DNA from: Akkermansiaceae bacterium
GTDB taxonomy: Bacteria; Verrucomicrobiota; Verrucomicrobiia; Verrucomicrobiales; Akkermansiaceae
Direction: 5' to 3'
NCBI GenBank assembly: GCA_021202525.1
Contig: JAJQCV010000111.1
Span: 1 to 33,685 of the forward strand
Length of the DNA stretch: 33,685 nucleotides
How positions within the stretch are numbered: the first letter of the stretch is position 1; every line of letters begins with the position of its first letter. This document shows, piece by piece, positions 15,318 through 28,025 of this stretch. The notes under the pieces are model-generated. The model did not search any database. It saw only the letters and a list, made by a program, of their open reading frames with translations, and was not told the origin of the DNA. The position numbers and the translations under genes were made by a program.

Positions 15318-15346
15318 ATACTATCCTAACAGACACTTTTTGTCAC
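15318..15346 (-). promoter_or_regulatory. Candidate promoter for the dapA cluster
   Basis: On the minus strand GTGACA (15,341-15,346), a 17-bp spacer and TAGTAT (15,318-15,323) fit a sigma-70 promoter, with transcription expected about 10 bases before the dapA start. Confidence 0.5.
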
Positions 15347-15374
15347 GACAGAATACAGAAATATGGCATGCGTG

Positions 15375-16088
15375 TCAGGCATCCAGAAACACCGTCCGGG
15401 AGCAGACAGAACAAAACTCCAGGTAGGACTTGAGAAAAGAGAGGGACGTTTCCGGGCGTACGCCGGGCCTCCGGACAGCTCTTCTTTCATTGACGACAAT
15501 GTACTCCCGGTCAATATGCCTGCCTTCACTTCCGCACAAAAACAAGGCGGCCGCACAGGCGGAAGAAGCCAGCCGGGCATTGGAGAAACGCTGAAAAACA
15601 GGTCGGTGAATCACCACCTGGTTCATCCTGACATCTCTCCGGCCCAAGTGATCCTCCATCCGGGAAGCATCTTCCTTCCACCGCCGTTTCATTTTTCTGC
15701 CGGAACAGGAAACCATACTGACGATCACGGCGCCGGAAACGAAAGCATGCTCCAGCAAAACGGACAGGCGGGCACGTGCGGAACAATGCAGTCCCCGGAC
15801 TGCAACCGCAGCATCTTCACAGTTGATCAAATAATCGACACGCCCATACAGGGTATGCACCAGCCCCGCAAAAGAAGCCAGATCGGAGGAACGGCTCAAA
15901 CATCCCGACATGGCAAAGTGATTGTCCCCCGGAAGGCAGTCAACCACCCGCGAAGACCGTTCACCGGCCTCATGCATCATGGCAACCGCAGTTCCCTGGC
16001 AGGCAAACGCCCTGGCGGCCAGGCATCCTATATTGCCGGAGTTTCCCAAAATGACGGCAACAGGTTTCTGAATAATATGGGATTTCAT
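15375..16088 (-). CDS. SDR-like protein lacking the catalytic Tyr-Lys pair
   Basis: A 237-residue protein with a short-chain dehydrogenase/reductase framework. VAVILGNSGNIGCLAARAFA gives the G-x(3)-G-x-G nucleotide loop, YLINCEDAA stands where NNAG is expected, and the C-terminal CAAALFLCGSEGRHIDREYI matches the usual SDR end. The active-site region (VSCSGRKMKRRWKEDASRM) keeps a Ser but has no Y-x(3)-K. It is probably not a normal oxidoreductase; it could be a pseudoenzyme or be decaying. The gene ends 73 bp before dapA on the same strand. Confidence 0.55.
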   Translation of the reverse strand: MKSHIIQKPVAVILGNSGNIGCLAARAFACQGTAVAMMHEAGERSSRVVDCLPGDNHFAMSGCLSRSSDLASFAGLVHTLYGRVDYLINCEDAAVAVRGLHCSARARLSVLLEHAFVSGAVIVSMVSCSGRKMKRRWKEDASRMEDHLGRRDVRMNQVVIHRPVFQRFSNARLASSACAAALFLCGSEGRHIDREYIVVNERRAVRRPGVRPETSLSFLKSYLEFCSVCSRTVFLDA

Positions 16089-16146
16089 ACCCCGCTATTT
16101 TGGAGAAGGCACGGCCTGCGTCAACATCTGCCACATACCTAAACCG

Positions 16147-16393
16147 TTAAGAAAGAAAAGGGAAGAGTTAAGAAAACATTATGCTAGGTGTTTTCTTGCA
16201 GAGAGGATTCTGCATACTGAGCTGACCATCTGGTCTTATGGACTTAGCGGACTCAATAGACGTAATAGCCAAAGTGGTCGTAATGTCTAAAGATAGGCCT
16301 TACTTTTTCCCTTAATTCTATTGAGTCCATAAAGTCCATTTGGTCCATTAATATCTTAAAGTTTAGTTTAAATTGTATTTTCAAGAAAAAGAG
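16147..16393. other. Intergenic region with an inverted repeat, no gene
   Basis: Between the SDR-like gene and the rRNA terminator there is no supported gene. It holds an imperfect inverted repeat: 16,240-16,260 pairs with 16,317-16,337 at 18 of 21 positions. The right arm continues into three GTCCAT units at 9-base spacing (16,325-16,348). Confidence 0.5.
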
Positions 16394-16428
16394 CAAGCCC
16401 CTGGAGTTAGTTAAACTCCAGGGGCTTG
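16378..16428 (-). terminator. rRNA operon terminator
   Basis: A perfect 15-bp stem (16,394-16,408 with 16,414-16,428) and 5-base loop follow the 5S gene on the minus strand. The sequence after the stem is CTCTTTTTCTTG. This is a strong intrinsic terminator. Confidence 0.9.
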
Positions 16429-16440
16429 ATGGTAAAAAAT

Positions 16441-16555
16441 CCCGGCGGCGACCTACTCTTGCGGGACCTATCGTCCGACTACCATTGGCGCGGCAGCGTT
16501 TCACTTCCGGGTTCGGAACGGGACCGGGTGGGACCACTGCGCTCTGGCCACCGGG
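16441..16555 (-). rRNA. rrf: 5S ribosomal RNA
   Basis: About 115 bases read CCCGGTGGCCAGAGCGCAG at the 5' end and GGTCGCCGCCGGG at the 3' end. The ends pair, and the internal CCGAACCCGG-type loop is present. It is the last gene of the operon; ends are approximate. Confidence 0.9.
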
Positions 16556-16806
16556 CTTCAGGGGGGAGCTCTCTGTTGGCGAGGGCTTCATCCTGCCTGC
16601 CCGGCGCCCTTGTTAGGGGTGCTTTTAGGGGGGATTTTTTGTGTCTGGTTATGTGTGTGGCAAGGAGATTTTCTTCCTGTTTAAGGGAGTGAGTTATTGG
16701 GAAGGGGTCAGCGTAAACTGACATCTGCGTGGCTGGTGGTGTTATTTCATGCATATGGTGAATATAGGACAACCGGCAAGTTGTATTCACGATTGGGAGT
16801 GATGTA
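16556..16806. other. 5S-23S spacer
   Basis: A 250-base transcribed spacer without tRNA. Nothing else is recognised in it. Confidence 0.5.
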
Positions 16807-16809
16807 ATA

Positions 16810-19645
<2,836 letters not shown>

Positions 19646-19783
19646 TATTGCAAAAGCTTTTTACCACTCCTACAATACCACAAAGCCCTTTCGTGACTTA
19701 CTGTATTGTCTTTTTATCTTGGTATGCATGTTTTTATTGTGTTGTTGTAGTTGTTGTTATTCAACTACCCACTTGTTGGAAAG

Positions 19784-19803
19784 CGATTGCTTCTCAGCAA
19801 TCG
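19784..19803 (-). other. Spacer hairpin between 23S and tRNA-Ile
   Basis: CGATTGCT, loop TCTC, AGCAATCG form an 8-bp perfect stem in the T/A-rich spacer. It may be a processing or antitermination element. Confidence 0.35.
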
Positions 19804-19857
19804 TTTCTTTTGCCACGCAGATGTCAATTTTCGTCTTCCTTCCAATAATCAATTTTT

Positions 19858-19934
19858 TGGTGGGCCTGACAGGACTTGAACCTGTGACCCCGCGCTTATC
19901 AAGCGCGTGCTCTAACCAACTGAGCTACAGGCCC
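19858..19934 (-). tRNA. tRNA-Ile (GAU)
   Basis: The minus strand reads GGGCCTGTAGCTCAG at the 5' end, an anticodon stem-loop with GAT, a GGTTCAAGTCC T-arm, and an acceptor 3' arm CAGGCCC followed by A and encoded CCA. It is the standard rRNA-spacer tRNA. Confidence 0.96.
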
Positions 19935-20020
19935 GGTTTGGGTCTCTTGCGGTTAACAGGGAATAGGTAATAGTTAAGAGTTAAGAGTTTCTTTTCCTTT
20001 TTTAACCGGCTTACCGAAAC

Positions 20021-20096
20021 TGGTGGAGGCACGGGGACTCGAACCCCGGACATCCAGCTTGCAAAGCTGGCGCTCTACCAACTGAGCTATACCCCC
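20021..20096 (-). tRNA. tRNA-Ala (UGC)
   Basis: The minus strand reads GGGGGTATAGCTCAG, anticodon loop TTTGCAA (anticodon TGC), GGGTTCGAGTCCC T-arm, and TGCCTCCACCA at the 3' end with encoded CCA. It lies between 16S and tRNA-Ile in the usual order. Confidence 0.96.
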
Positions 20097-20266
20097 AGTT
20101 GCGGTTCTTGATGAAAAAAAGGCCGTGACGCACGTCGTACCGGCTTCGCTCAAAGGCGAGCCTGCTTTACACATCTTTTGTAGTTCGTTGCGCTCCCTCG
20201 CGAGAGGCGCTTTCTCATCCCTCGGGACGAGAGCCGACCTATGCAGTCAATGCTGCACTTACTCCA

Positions 20267-21781
<1,515 letters not shown>

Positions 21782-22181
21782 ATATAATTTTTGAAATTGC
21801 TGGACCAAATGGAATCTCTCGATTTCATTTGCGCCATGCTTCGCAAGCTCTTCACTCGGGTTTGTCTCCCTCGTGCCTCTTCGCTTATACCAGCACGGCG
21901 CGCGTCACGACCTTTTTTCCTTCCCTTTGCTTCTACCAACCCTCCCCTCTCAGAGCTAGGTCGCTCCTTCTGCACGGTTCATCCCTCGGCGATTCTCATC
22001 GCTCAAAGGCCGCACATCCGAAGGGTTCGGTAGTCATTCCCTTGAAAATCTTCTTATCGGCGCTCTCTATATCTAAAAAAAAGCTTCCTGCAGACGGCCG
22101 GCTTCCCTATCCCTCGATTCCCCTTCCGGGTCCATCAGGGCCGTTGGCCTTTCGTGCTGCCGCCGTGTTGGCGTGCCGAGA
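21782..22181. other. rRNA operon leader
   Basis: About 400 bases between the candidate promoter and the 16S gene. Open frames here have no family features. It is probably a transcribed leader with processing and antitermination sites, which I could not resolve. Confidence 0.5.
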
Positions 22182-22244
22182 AGTCTAATAAAATCACCCC
22201 GTTTGTCAATATGTTTTGACCTGTTTTTTCATACTTCCTGTCAA
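22182..22244 (-). promoter_or_regulatory. Candidate rRNA operon promoter region
   Basis: On the minus strand TTGACA (22,204-22,209), a 16-bp spacer and TAGACT (22,182-22,187) form a plausible sigma-70 promoter. A second perfect TTGACA lies 35 bp upstream (22,239-22,244) in an A/T-rich tract that could act as an UP-like element or second promoter. Confidence 0.5.
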
Positions 22245-22412
22245 CATTTTCATAACACACTGATTATAAATAAAATAATTTTTCAATTTTTTTGAACGTT
22301 TTTTCACCTGTCCGGCGTGCAAGCTGACAAAATGACTGCAGGGAGTGAATTTGCCATCTCTTCAAAAGCCCGTGGCATGAACATTTACCCTCCGTTTCTT
22401 GTCTAATCGCGC

Positions 22413-22973
22413 ATGAAGCATCAGGAAATCCACTTGCCAACGCCCGACCCGGAGCATCCCTATGCCGGGGACGGACGTTACCGTTTTCCGGATATCAACG
22501 GCATGAATCTGCTGGGAGACAATGTTTCCCTGCCGCCCATCATGCCCAAGAGCTTTCATATCATGCTCACCGTCTTTCATCCGGAGGCGCTGTACAGCAT
22601 GAAAACATGGCTTCCCTTCTGCGAAGACCTGCACAAGCAGTACAAGCACACGCCCACTCCGGTGGAATACAGGATTCTGCTGGTTCTCCAGCCTCCTCCC
22701 ATAGAAGGGGACGTTCCGGCCTTCACCCAGGCCCTGGGCGATATTCCCGATTTTTACATGAAGACCAATTCCCTGATTTCCTATTACGACCAGGCTTTTG
22801 TCCGCAGAAGGCTTTCTCTCCACAAGAAGGCGGAGACGGCCATCGTCCTGCTGGACGGCAACGGCAATATCATCTGGAAAGACGACGGAACGTTCAATCC
22901 CACCCGCGCCGAACATTTGCAGGTGATTCTGGACACCCTTTCCCCGCTGGCGCCAAAGACAAAAACGCATTAG
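22413..22973 (+). CDS. Thioredoxin-fold-like protein, unknown function
   Basis: A 186-residue cytoplasmic protein. The order PKSFHIMLTVFHPEALYSMK, YRILLVLQPPPIEGD, FYMKTNSLISYYDQAF and TAIVLLDGNGNIIWKDDGTF fits a beta-alpha pattern of thioredoxin-like proteins, in particular the DGNGNIIW strand-turn-strand near the end. No CxxC is present, so it is not a redox thioredoxin. It may be a peroxiredoxin-derived or ATP10-like protein; this is uncertain. It lies between the rRNA operon and aroB on the opposite strand to the rRNA genes. Confidence 0.5.
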   Translation: MKHQEIHLPTPDPEHPYAGDGRYRFPDINGMNLLGDNVSLPPIMPKSFHIMLTVFHPEALYSMKTWLPFCEDLHKQYKHTPTPVEYRILLVLQPPPIEGDVPAFTQALGDIPDFYMKTNSLISYYDQAFVRRRLSLHKKAETAIVLLDGNGNIIWKDDGTFNPTRAEHLQVILDTLSPLAPKTKTH

Positions 22974-23196
22974 GGAACGGAAGCCCCTCCTCCTGCGTTC
23001 CGGCTCCCCGTCCCTGAACGGTGCGGATAGCCCCATTTCCCGGCGGAACGCCGGGAGAGTTTGCGCTGTCGTCCATTCCTTTGCTGATCATTCCGGGAGG
23101 CTTGCCAGGAATCCGGGGAAACCGGAAGATGTATCTTCTTCGTTTCATCTTCACTTTCCGTTTGTGCTTCCATCCGGAATGCTCCATACTGGCCGC

Positions 23197-24309
23197 ATGC
23201 CTACCATTTCGCTAGCTCTTGGAGAGCGTTCTTATGATATTCATGTGGAAAACGGCGCTCTGGACCGCGTAGGGGAGTTTGCCTACCGTGCGGGGCTGGA
23301 CGGCAAGATAGCGATTGTCACGGACACGAACGTGGCCCCCCTGTACGCGGAGCGCGTGAGGAAATCCCTGGAAAGCGCGGGCTTCATGCCCAGCCTGCAT
23401 GTCGTGGATGCGGGAGAAGCGTCCAAAAGCATGCAGCAGGCGGAAGAATTGTGTTCCGAACTGGTGCGGGCAGGCATTGACCGCACCGGGTGCATAGCCG
23501 CACTGGGCGGGGGCGTGGTCGGGGACCTAGCCGGATTCGTGGCCGCCATTCATTACAGGGGCATTCCTTTCATGCAGATTCCCACGACGATCGTCGCGCA
23601 GGTGGACAGTTCCGTGGGCGGCAAAACCGCCGTCAACATTCCGGAAGGCAAGAATCTGGTCGGGGCCTTTCACCAGCCGTCCGTCGTCGTGATTGATCCC
23701 ACCACGCTGGTGACGCTGGACCGCCGTACCCTGGCGGAAGGACTGGCGGAAGCCGTGAAGCATGCCGCCATCAGGGACGCCTCCATGCTCCATGACCTGA
23801 AACGCCTGGGGCCGGAACTTTCCATCGGTTTTTCCCTGGATACCATCGCCAGACTGCCGGACCTGATTGCACGGAACGTGGCTATCAAGGCCCGCATCGT
23901 GGAACATGACGAACTGGAAACCCAGGGCATCCGCGCCCTGCTCAATTTCGGCCACACGATCGGCCACGGCATTGAGGCGGCCGTCCCCTACGGAACCATT
24001 CTGCACGGGGAGGCCGTCGCTCTGGGCATGCGCGCTGCCCTGTTCCTGAGCGAGCGGAAAGCGGGACTAAGCGCGTCGGACGCCAAGAAAATCCTCTCCG
24101 CCCTCCAGGAGTTGGACCTGCCCCTGACCCTTCCGGAAGAAATGGATACGGAACTGGTGCTCGACAGGACGGCCTCCGACAAGAAGTTCCGTGCCGGAGC
24201 CATCCGCTTCGTCCTGCTCACGAAGGCGGGAGAAGCCGGCATTTCCAAAAAAATCACGCGGGAAGACATGGCGGAAGCCATCGAAGAATTGCGCCGCCCG
24301 CTGGCCTGA
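23197..24309 (+). CDS. aroB: 3-dehydroquinate synthase
   Basis: AroB converts DAHP to 3-dehydroquinate in the shikimate pathway, using NAD+ and a divalent metal. The 370-residue protein shows GGGVVGDLAGFVA, PTTIVAQVDSSVGGKTAVN, EGLAEAVKHA, LLNFGHTIGHGIE and HGEAVALGM, which carry the NAD loop and the Glu/His metal ligands. ATG at 23,197 (MPTISLALGERSYDI) is chosen because this is where the family begins; ATG at 23,164 would add eleven residues without family support. Neighbours are unrelated, so it is likely a single-gene transcript. Confidence 0.95.
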   Translation: MPTISLALGERSYDIHVENGALDRVGEFAYRAGLDGKIAIVTDTNVAPLYAERVRKSLESAGFMPSLHVVDAGEASKSMQQAEELCSELVRAGIDRTGCIAALGGGVVGDLAGFVAAIHYRGIPFMQIPTTIVAQVDSSVGGKTAVNIPEGKNLVGAFHQPSVVVIDPTTLVTLDRRTLAEGLAEAVKHAAIRDASMLHDLKRLGPELSIGFSLDTIARLPDLIARNVAIKARIVEHDELETQGIRALLNFGHTIGHGIEAAVPYGTILHGEAVALGMRAALFLSERKAGLSASDAKKILSALQELDLPLTLPEEMDTELVLDRTASDKKFRAGAIRFVLLTKAGEAGISKKITREDMAEAIEELRRPLA

Positions 24310-24463
24310 CTCAATCCGCTTCCCCCGCTATCGGGAGGAGGAATATCCGCACATTTTCGATACTCCGGCGTGACCTGCCCATGAAGAGGGAAAAGTCGTT
24401 TCCGTAACGTTTTTCCCCTGCCCCTGAGATACCTTTACCCTTTCCTCAAGGGTCTTGCCCCCC

Positions 24464-24880
24464 CTATTTTCCCGGTTCGTCCGGAGTGGGTTCAAAGCCG
24501 TCCACATCCAGCGGAACGCTGCCCGTATATTCCCCGGTGTCAAACTTGATCGTCTTCAGCGCGTCTTCCAGATCCAGAGAGCCGTAGCATTCCCGGCTGG
24601 CAAAGCGGAGCATTTCATTCATGATGCTTACGCTTTCCTCATGCGGCATGTCCTTGGGCAGCCTGGCGGCCAATTCCCTGATTTTCCCGGCATTCGCATT
24701 CGCCGTAGCCTGGTCCTTGACCACTAGCATCACCGCCAGCATTTCCTCGCCGGGCGTCCTGGGAACGGCTTGTTCCGCAGAGGAGGCTTCAGGGGCCTGT
24801 TCCTGTTTTTTGCCGCCGTCGCAGGAGACGAGAGCCAGCGCCGCCAGAAGTGATGCAGAAGGAATGAGAAGCTGTTTCAT
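24464..24880 (-). CDS. Small lipoprotein, unknown function
   Basis: A 138-residue exported protein. A type II signal peptide (MKQLLIPSASLLAALALVSC) ends in the lipobox LVSC with Cys20. The mature part starts with a Lys/Glu/Ala-rich linker. It has one helical region (LAVMLVVKDQATANANAGKI) and an acidic C-terminus. No known domain is recognised. It lies alone, convergent with aroB. Confidence 0.7.
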   Translation of the reverse strand: MKQLLIPSASLLAALALVSCDGGKKQEQAPEASSAEQAVPRTPGEEMLAVMLVVKDQATANANAGKIRELAARLPKDMPHEESVSIMNEMLRFASRECYGSLDLEDALKTIKFDTGEYTGSVPLDVDGFEPTPDEPGK

Positions 24881-24922
24881 AGACTATTCTTGATGAAGAA
24901 GCCGGAGGCCTCATTGGAGTTC

Positions 24923-24951
24923 ATCATGGGCAAAGCGGATTCAGGAGTCAA
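24923..24951 (-). promoter_or_regulatory. Candidate promoter for the lipoprotein gene
   Basis: TTGACT (24,946-24,951), a 17-bp spacer and CATGAT (24,923-24,928) on the minus strand, about 40 bp before the lipoprotein start. Confidence 0.35.
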
Positions 24952-25078
24952 ACCAGTTTTTCATGCCCCAGGAATATTTTTTAGACAAAATTTTCCGCCA
25001 TGCGCGCTTTCACTGATGAACGGGAGAGTGTCCCGTTCAACCCAATAGCCAGAATAGTGCATTCATTGGTTTCCTGTG

Positions 25079-25119
25079 GTAGACGCAATTTCCGCCGGCG
25101 GAGGTTGCGTCTACTTTTT
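25079..25119 (+). terminator. Strong hairpin with T-run, without an upstream gene
   Basis: Arms 25,079-25,096 and 25,097-25,114 pair almost completely, allowing two G-U pairs, with a tight inner loop. TTTTT follows at 25,115-25,119. It has all features of a plus-strand intrinsic terminator, yet the nearest plus-strand gene upstream (aroB) ends 770 bp earlier and an antisense gene lies between. Confidence 0.7.
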
Positions 25120-25126
25120 GCGTCAC

Positions 25127-25170
25127 CGTTTGAATACAGCGTTTGATTCCGTCAAACGTCTCCGTATAAT
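25127..25170 (+). promoter_or_regulatory. Promoter with operator-like repeats for the Gfo/Idh gene
   Basis: TTGATT (25,143-25,148), a 16-bp spacer and a perfect TATAAT (25,165-25,170) lie directly before the start codon. Three CGTTTGA half-sites overlap the -35 region: 25,127-25,133 and 25,140-25,146 in direct orientation, 25,152-25,158 inverted. The last two form GTTTGA-TTCCG-TCAAAC. Transcription would begin about 25,177, so the message would be almost leaderless. Confidence 0.55.
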
Positions 25171-25179
25171 CTGATTGAG

Positions 25180-26457
25180 ATGGGAACCCCGATCTGGAAC
25201 AGACGCAATTTTTTGAAGACTGCCGCAGGAACCGCAGGATTCCTGATGGCCGCGCCATATGTGAATGCCGCTGAATCTTTCACAGACGCCAAGCCCCTGA
25301 AAGTGGGGCTGGTGGGCTGCGGCGGCCGCGGCCTGGGAGCCATGAAGAATGCGCTGGACGCCGATCCGGGCACAGTGGTATGGGCTCTGGCGGACGTATT
25401 CGAGGAACGGACCGATTTCGGCGCCAGGCTGCTCACGGAACAATACGGTCCCCGGATGCAGGCGGACAAGAGCCGCAGGTTCCACGGCCTGGACGGCTAC
25501 AGAAAGCTTCTCCAGACGGACATTGACGTGGTCCTTCTCTGCACCCCTCCCGCCTTCCGTCCGGAACATCTGGCCGCGGCCATTGACGCCAACAAGCACA
25601 TTTACGCGGAAAAACCCGTGGCCGTAGACGTTCCCGGCGTACTTTCCGTGCTGGAATCCGCCCGCATCGCCAAACTCAAGAACCTGGTCATTCTGGACGG
25701 CTTCTGCTGGCGCTATGACAAGGCGAACGAGGAAGCCCACCGCAAGCTGGCCTCCGGAGAACTCGGCCGCGTGCTTTCCTTTGACGGATTGTATTACACC
25801 ACCCCTCCCAAATCCCCGCTGGCGCTGGATTCCCGTCCCGCCTCCGACACAGACGTGGCCTGGGCCCTCCGCAACTGGACCGCCTGGAACTGGCTGAGCG
25901 GCGGCCAGTTCGTGGAACAGATCGTCCACACCATCGACGGCATGGTCTGGTCCATGAACGAACAGCTTCCGATGGCCGCCTTCGGCTCCGGAGGCCGCGC
26001 CCAGCGCCGGGACGACGGCGACGTCTGGGACCATTACGACGTTTATTTCGAATACGACCACAATGTGGTGGGCCACATTTCATGCCGGCAGTGGGTCGGC
26101 AGCCACGGGGAAATCACGGACCGGACGATCTGTGAAAAGGGCATGCTGGTCACGCCCTACCGCCCGCACATCCAGGCGGACAAGCGCTGGCGCTTCCGCG
26201 GAGAACGGGGCAACATGTACGCGGACACCCACGTGGCCTTTTACCGCTTTCTGCGCTCCGGCACCTGGACGCAGACGCTGGAAAGTGCGGCCAACAAAAC
26301 GCTGGTGGCCATCCTGGGGCGGGAAGCGGCCCACACCGGGCAGCGCATCACCTGGGAACAGATCAAAAAGAATACCGCCAGGCTGGTGCCGGAAGACCTG
26401 ACGATGGACACGCCATTGCCGCCCGCCCGCATCCCGCGGCCGGGAAGAACGGCCTGA
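25180..26457 (+). CDS. Tat-exported Gfo/Idh/MocA family oxidoreductase
   Basis: A 425-residue NAD(P)-dependent oxidoreductase with a twin-arginine signal (NRRNFLKTAAGTAGFLMAAP, residues about 7-26), so it is folded before export. The Rossmann start reads LKVGLVGCGGRGLGAMKNAL. IYAEKPVAVDVPGV holds the family EKP motif, and the C-terminal domain has WLSGGQFVEQIVHTIDGMVW with the catalytic-site-type Asp and His. Exported members act on sugars or sugar derivatives, and some are NAD-dependent glycosidases such as GH109. The sequence does not let me choose. No Shine-Dalgarno site precedes the ATG. The actA-like gene follows after 30 bp. Confidence 0.8.
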   Translation: MGTPIWNRRNFLKTAAGTAGFLMAAPYVNAAESFTDAKPLKVGLVGCGGRGLGAMKNALDADPGTVVWALADVFEERTDFGARLLTEQYGPRMQADKSRRFHGLDGYRKLLQTDIDVVLLCTPPAFRPEHLAAAIDANKHIYAEKPVAVDVPGVLSVLESARIAKLKNLVILDGFCWRYDKANEEAHRKLASGELGRVLSFDGLYYTTPPKSPLALDSRPASDTDVAWALRNWTAWNWLSGGQFVEQIVHTIDGMVWSMNEQLPMAAFGSGGRAQRRDDGDVWDHYDVYFEYDHNVVGHISCRQWVGSHGEITDRTICEKGMLVTPYRPHIQADKRWRFRGERGNMYADTHVAFYRFLRSGTWTQTLESAANKTLVAILGREAAHTGQRITWEQIKKNTARLVPEDLTMDTPLPPARIPRPGRTA

Positions 26458-26487
26458 CCTCCGCCGTCCCCCCTCTCTCTACGCACC

Positions 26488-27192
26488 ATGGCCAACATCT
26501 TTCCACCCAATGCCAACAAGCGGTTTTACGGCATCATCGCCCTGGGCATGCTCGTTCTCGTCCTGATTCTGGGAGGGATGTATTATCTCAATTTCTACGT
26601 AAAGGAGCATGCCCCCATGCAGCCCGTGCGCTTCTCCCACAAACTGCACGCCGGGGACCTGAAGATGGGGTGCACGTCCTGCCATGCCGCCGCGCTGCGC
26701 TCCCCGCGGGCCGGAATTCCGGACACCAAATCCTGCCTGGGCTGCCATCAGCACATCCTGCCGAACAGCCCGCTCATCGCCCCCCTGCGCGCGGCGGCTG
26801 ATCCGCAATTCCCCGGCTATACGGGAGAACCGGTACGCTGGGTCATGGTGAACCGCCTTTCCGGCCACGCCTATTTCAACCACATGGCCCACCTGAACCG
26901 CGGCATCGGCTGCACTTCCTGCCATGAGGATGCGGCAGGAATGGAAGTAATGAGGGCGCCCCGTGACGCCCGCATGCGCTGGTGCCTGGACTGCCACCGC
27001 AACCCCGTCCCCCACCTGCGCCCGCTGGAGGAAGCGGCCAGTTCCCACTATTCCGCCGCGGACTATCTCCGCACCCACTCCGTCCATGACGAGGAAGGCC
27101 GCCGCATCGGCACGCAGCACCAGCTTGGCGAATACCTGAAACGGCAATGGAAAATCCAGCCAAAAACGGACTGCTCCACATGCCACCATTGA
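26488..27192 (+). CDS. actA: ActA-like pentaheme cytochrome c of Alternative Complex III
   Basis: A 234-residue protein with one N-terminal membrane helix (residues about 14-34, YGIIALGMLVLVLILGGMYY). Five CxxCH heme sites follow at residues 62-66, 83-87, 142-146, 166-170 and 229-233. This arrangement is that of ActA, the pentaheme subunit of Alternative Complex III, which carries electrons from quinol oxidation. Distal His residues (for example HKLHAG, HAYFNHMAH) are available as axial ligands. A gene for a DUF6714-like protein separates it from actB. The ActA name rests on the actB neighbour and heme count. Confidence 0.8.
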   Translation: MANIFPPNANKRFYGIIALGMLVLVLILGGMYYLNFYVKEHAPMQPVRFSHKLHAGDLKMGCTSCHAAALRSPRAGIPDTKSCLGCHQHILPNSPLIAPLRAAADPQFPGYTGEPVRWVMVNRLSGHAYFNHMAHLNRGIGCTSCHEDAAGMEVMRAPRDARMRWCLDCHRNPVPHLRPLEEAASSHYSAADYLRTHSVHDEEGRRIGTQHQLGEYLKRQWKIQPKTDCSTCHH

Positions 27193-27293
27193 CCGCCATA
27201 TCCGGGGGAACGCCCGGAAACATGACTTTCCAGTCACGTACCCTTCCATCTCCGCTATGGCGGAACACCGCACCGTTCCTGTATCATGCACTC

Positions 27294-27830
27294 ATGGAAC
27301 TATCCCTGGACATCATTTACGACAGCGAACCGGAACAGGCGGCGACGCATGTTCTGGCGTATTTCCGGCAGGAATTCGCCAAGCCCTTTCTCCCGCCCAA
27401 ATCCCTTTCACGCGAGGAAAAAGCCCTGATTGAACAAATTGACGCCGCCTTTGACGGCGTCACGCTGGAAGACGGCATCGGGCTGATGACCACGCAACTC
27501 CTGGACATGTACTCCCCCAAAGAAGTATGTGCTGCCGTCGCTCCCTGTGAAGAACGCAGCGACTGGCGCCGCATCACGCCCGCCATGGTCCGGGCATGCT
27601 GGGACGCCCTGAATTTCACCGATCCCAAGGGATACCGCTTTCTCCTGCCCGCATGGCTGACGCTGGACCTCCGCGGCCAGCTTGGAGATTTTGATGCCCT
27701 GGACTATCTGCCCCTGGTTCCGGAAAACTGCGGCATTTACGAATCCCAGGCCGTCCTGCTGAATGACCGGCAGCTTGAGGCCGTGATCAACTTCATCGAA
27801 TACCACCAACAAGGGGATTGCTGCCCCTGA
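27294..27830 (+). CDS. DUF6714-like protein
   Basis: A 178-residue soluble protein of unknown function. The layout resembles DUF6714: IEQIDAAFDGVTLEDGIGLM, then W-RRITPAMV, then ALNFTDPKGYRFLLPAWLTL, and a final LNDRQLEAVINFIEYH. No signal peptide, membrane span or cofactor site is seen. ATG at 27,294 is chosen because the family similarity begins there; the longer frame from 27,147 would overlap actA. Its place between two respiratory subunit genes is odd, as nothing in it suggests an electron-transfer role. Confidence 0.6.
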   Translation: MELSLDIIYDSEPEQAATHVLAYFRQEFAKPFLPPKSLSREEKALIEQIDAAFDGVTLEDGIGLMTTQLLDMYSPKEVCAAVAPCEERSDWRRITPAMVRACWDALNFTDPKGYRFLLPAWLTLDLRGQLGDFDALDYLPLVPENCGIYESQAVLLNDRQLEAVINFIEYHQQGDCCP

Positions 27831-28025
27831 ACCGCCCCTTCATAACTCCGGACGACGGAAACGGACGGCATTCACCGCTTGATTTCACCCCCCGGATTGC
27901 CTAAAAAAAGCCGTTCCCATTCATCAACCATCCACGCCCACGCCAGTTTGACTCCGCAGCCGCCATTCCCCCGGAACGATGTTCCGCATGACCATCCCGC
28001 CTTTCTTCCGGAAGAAGAACGGGAA

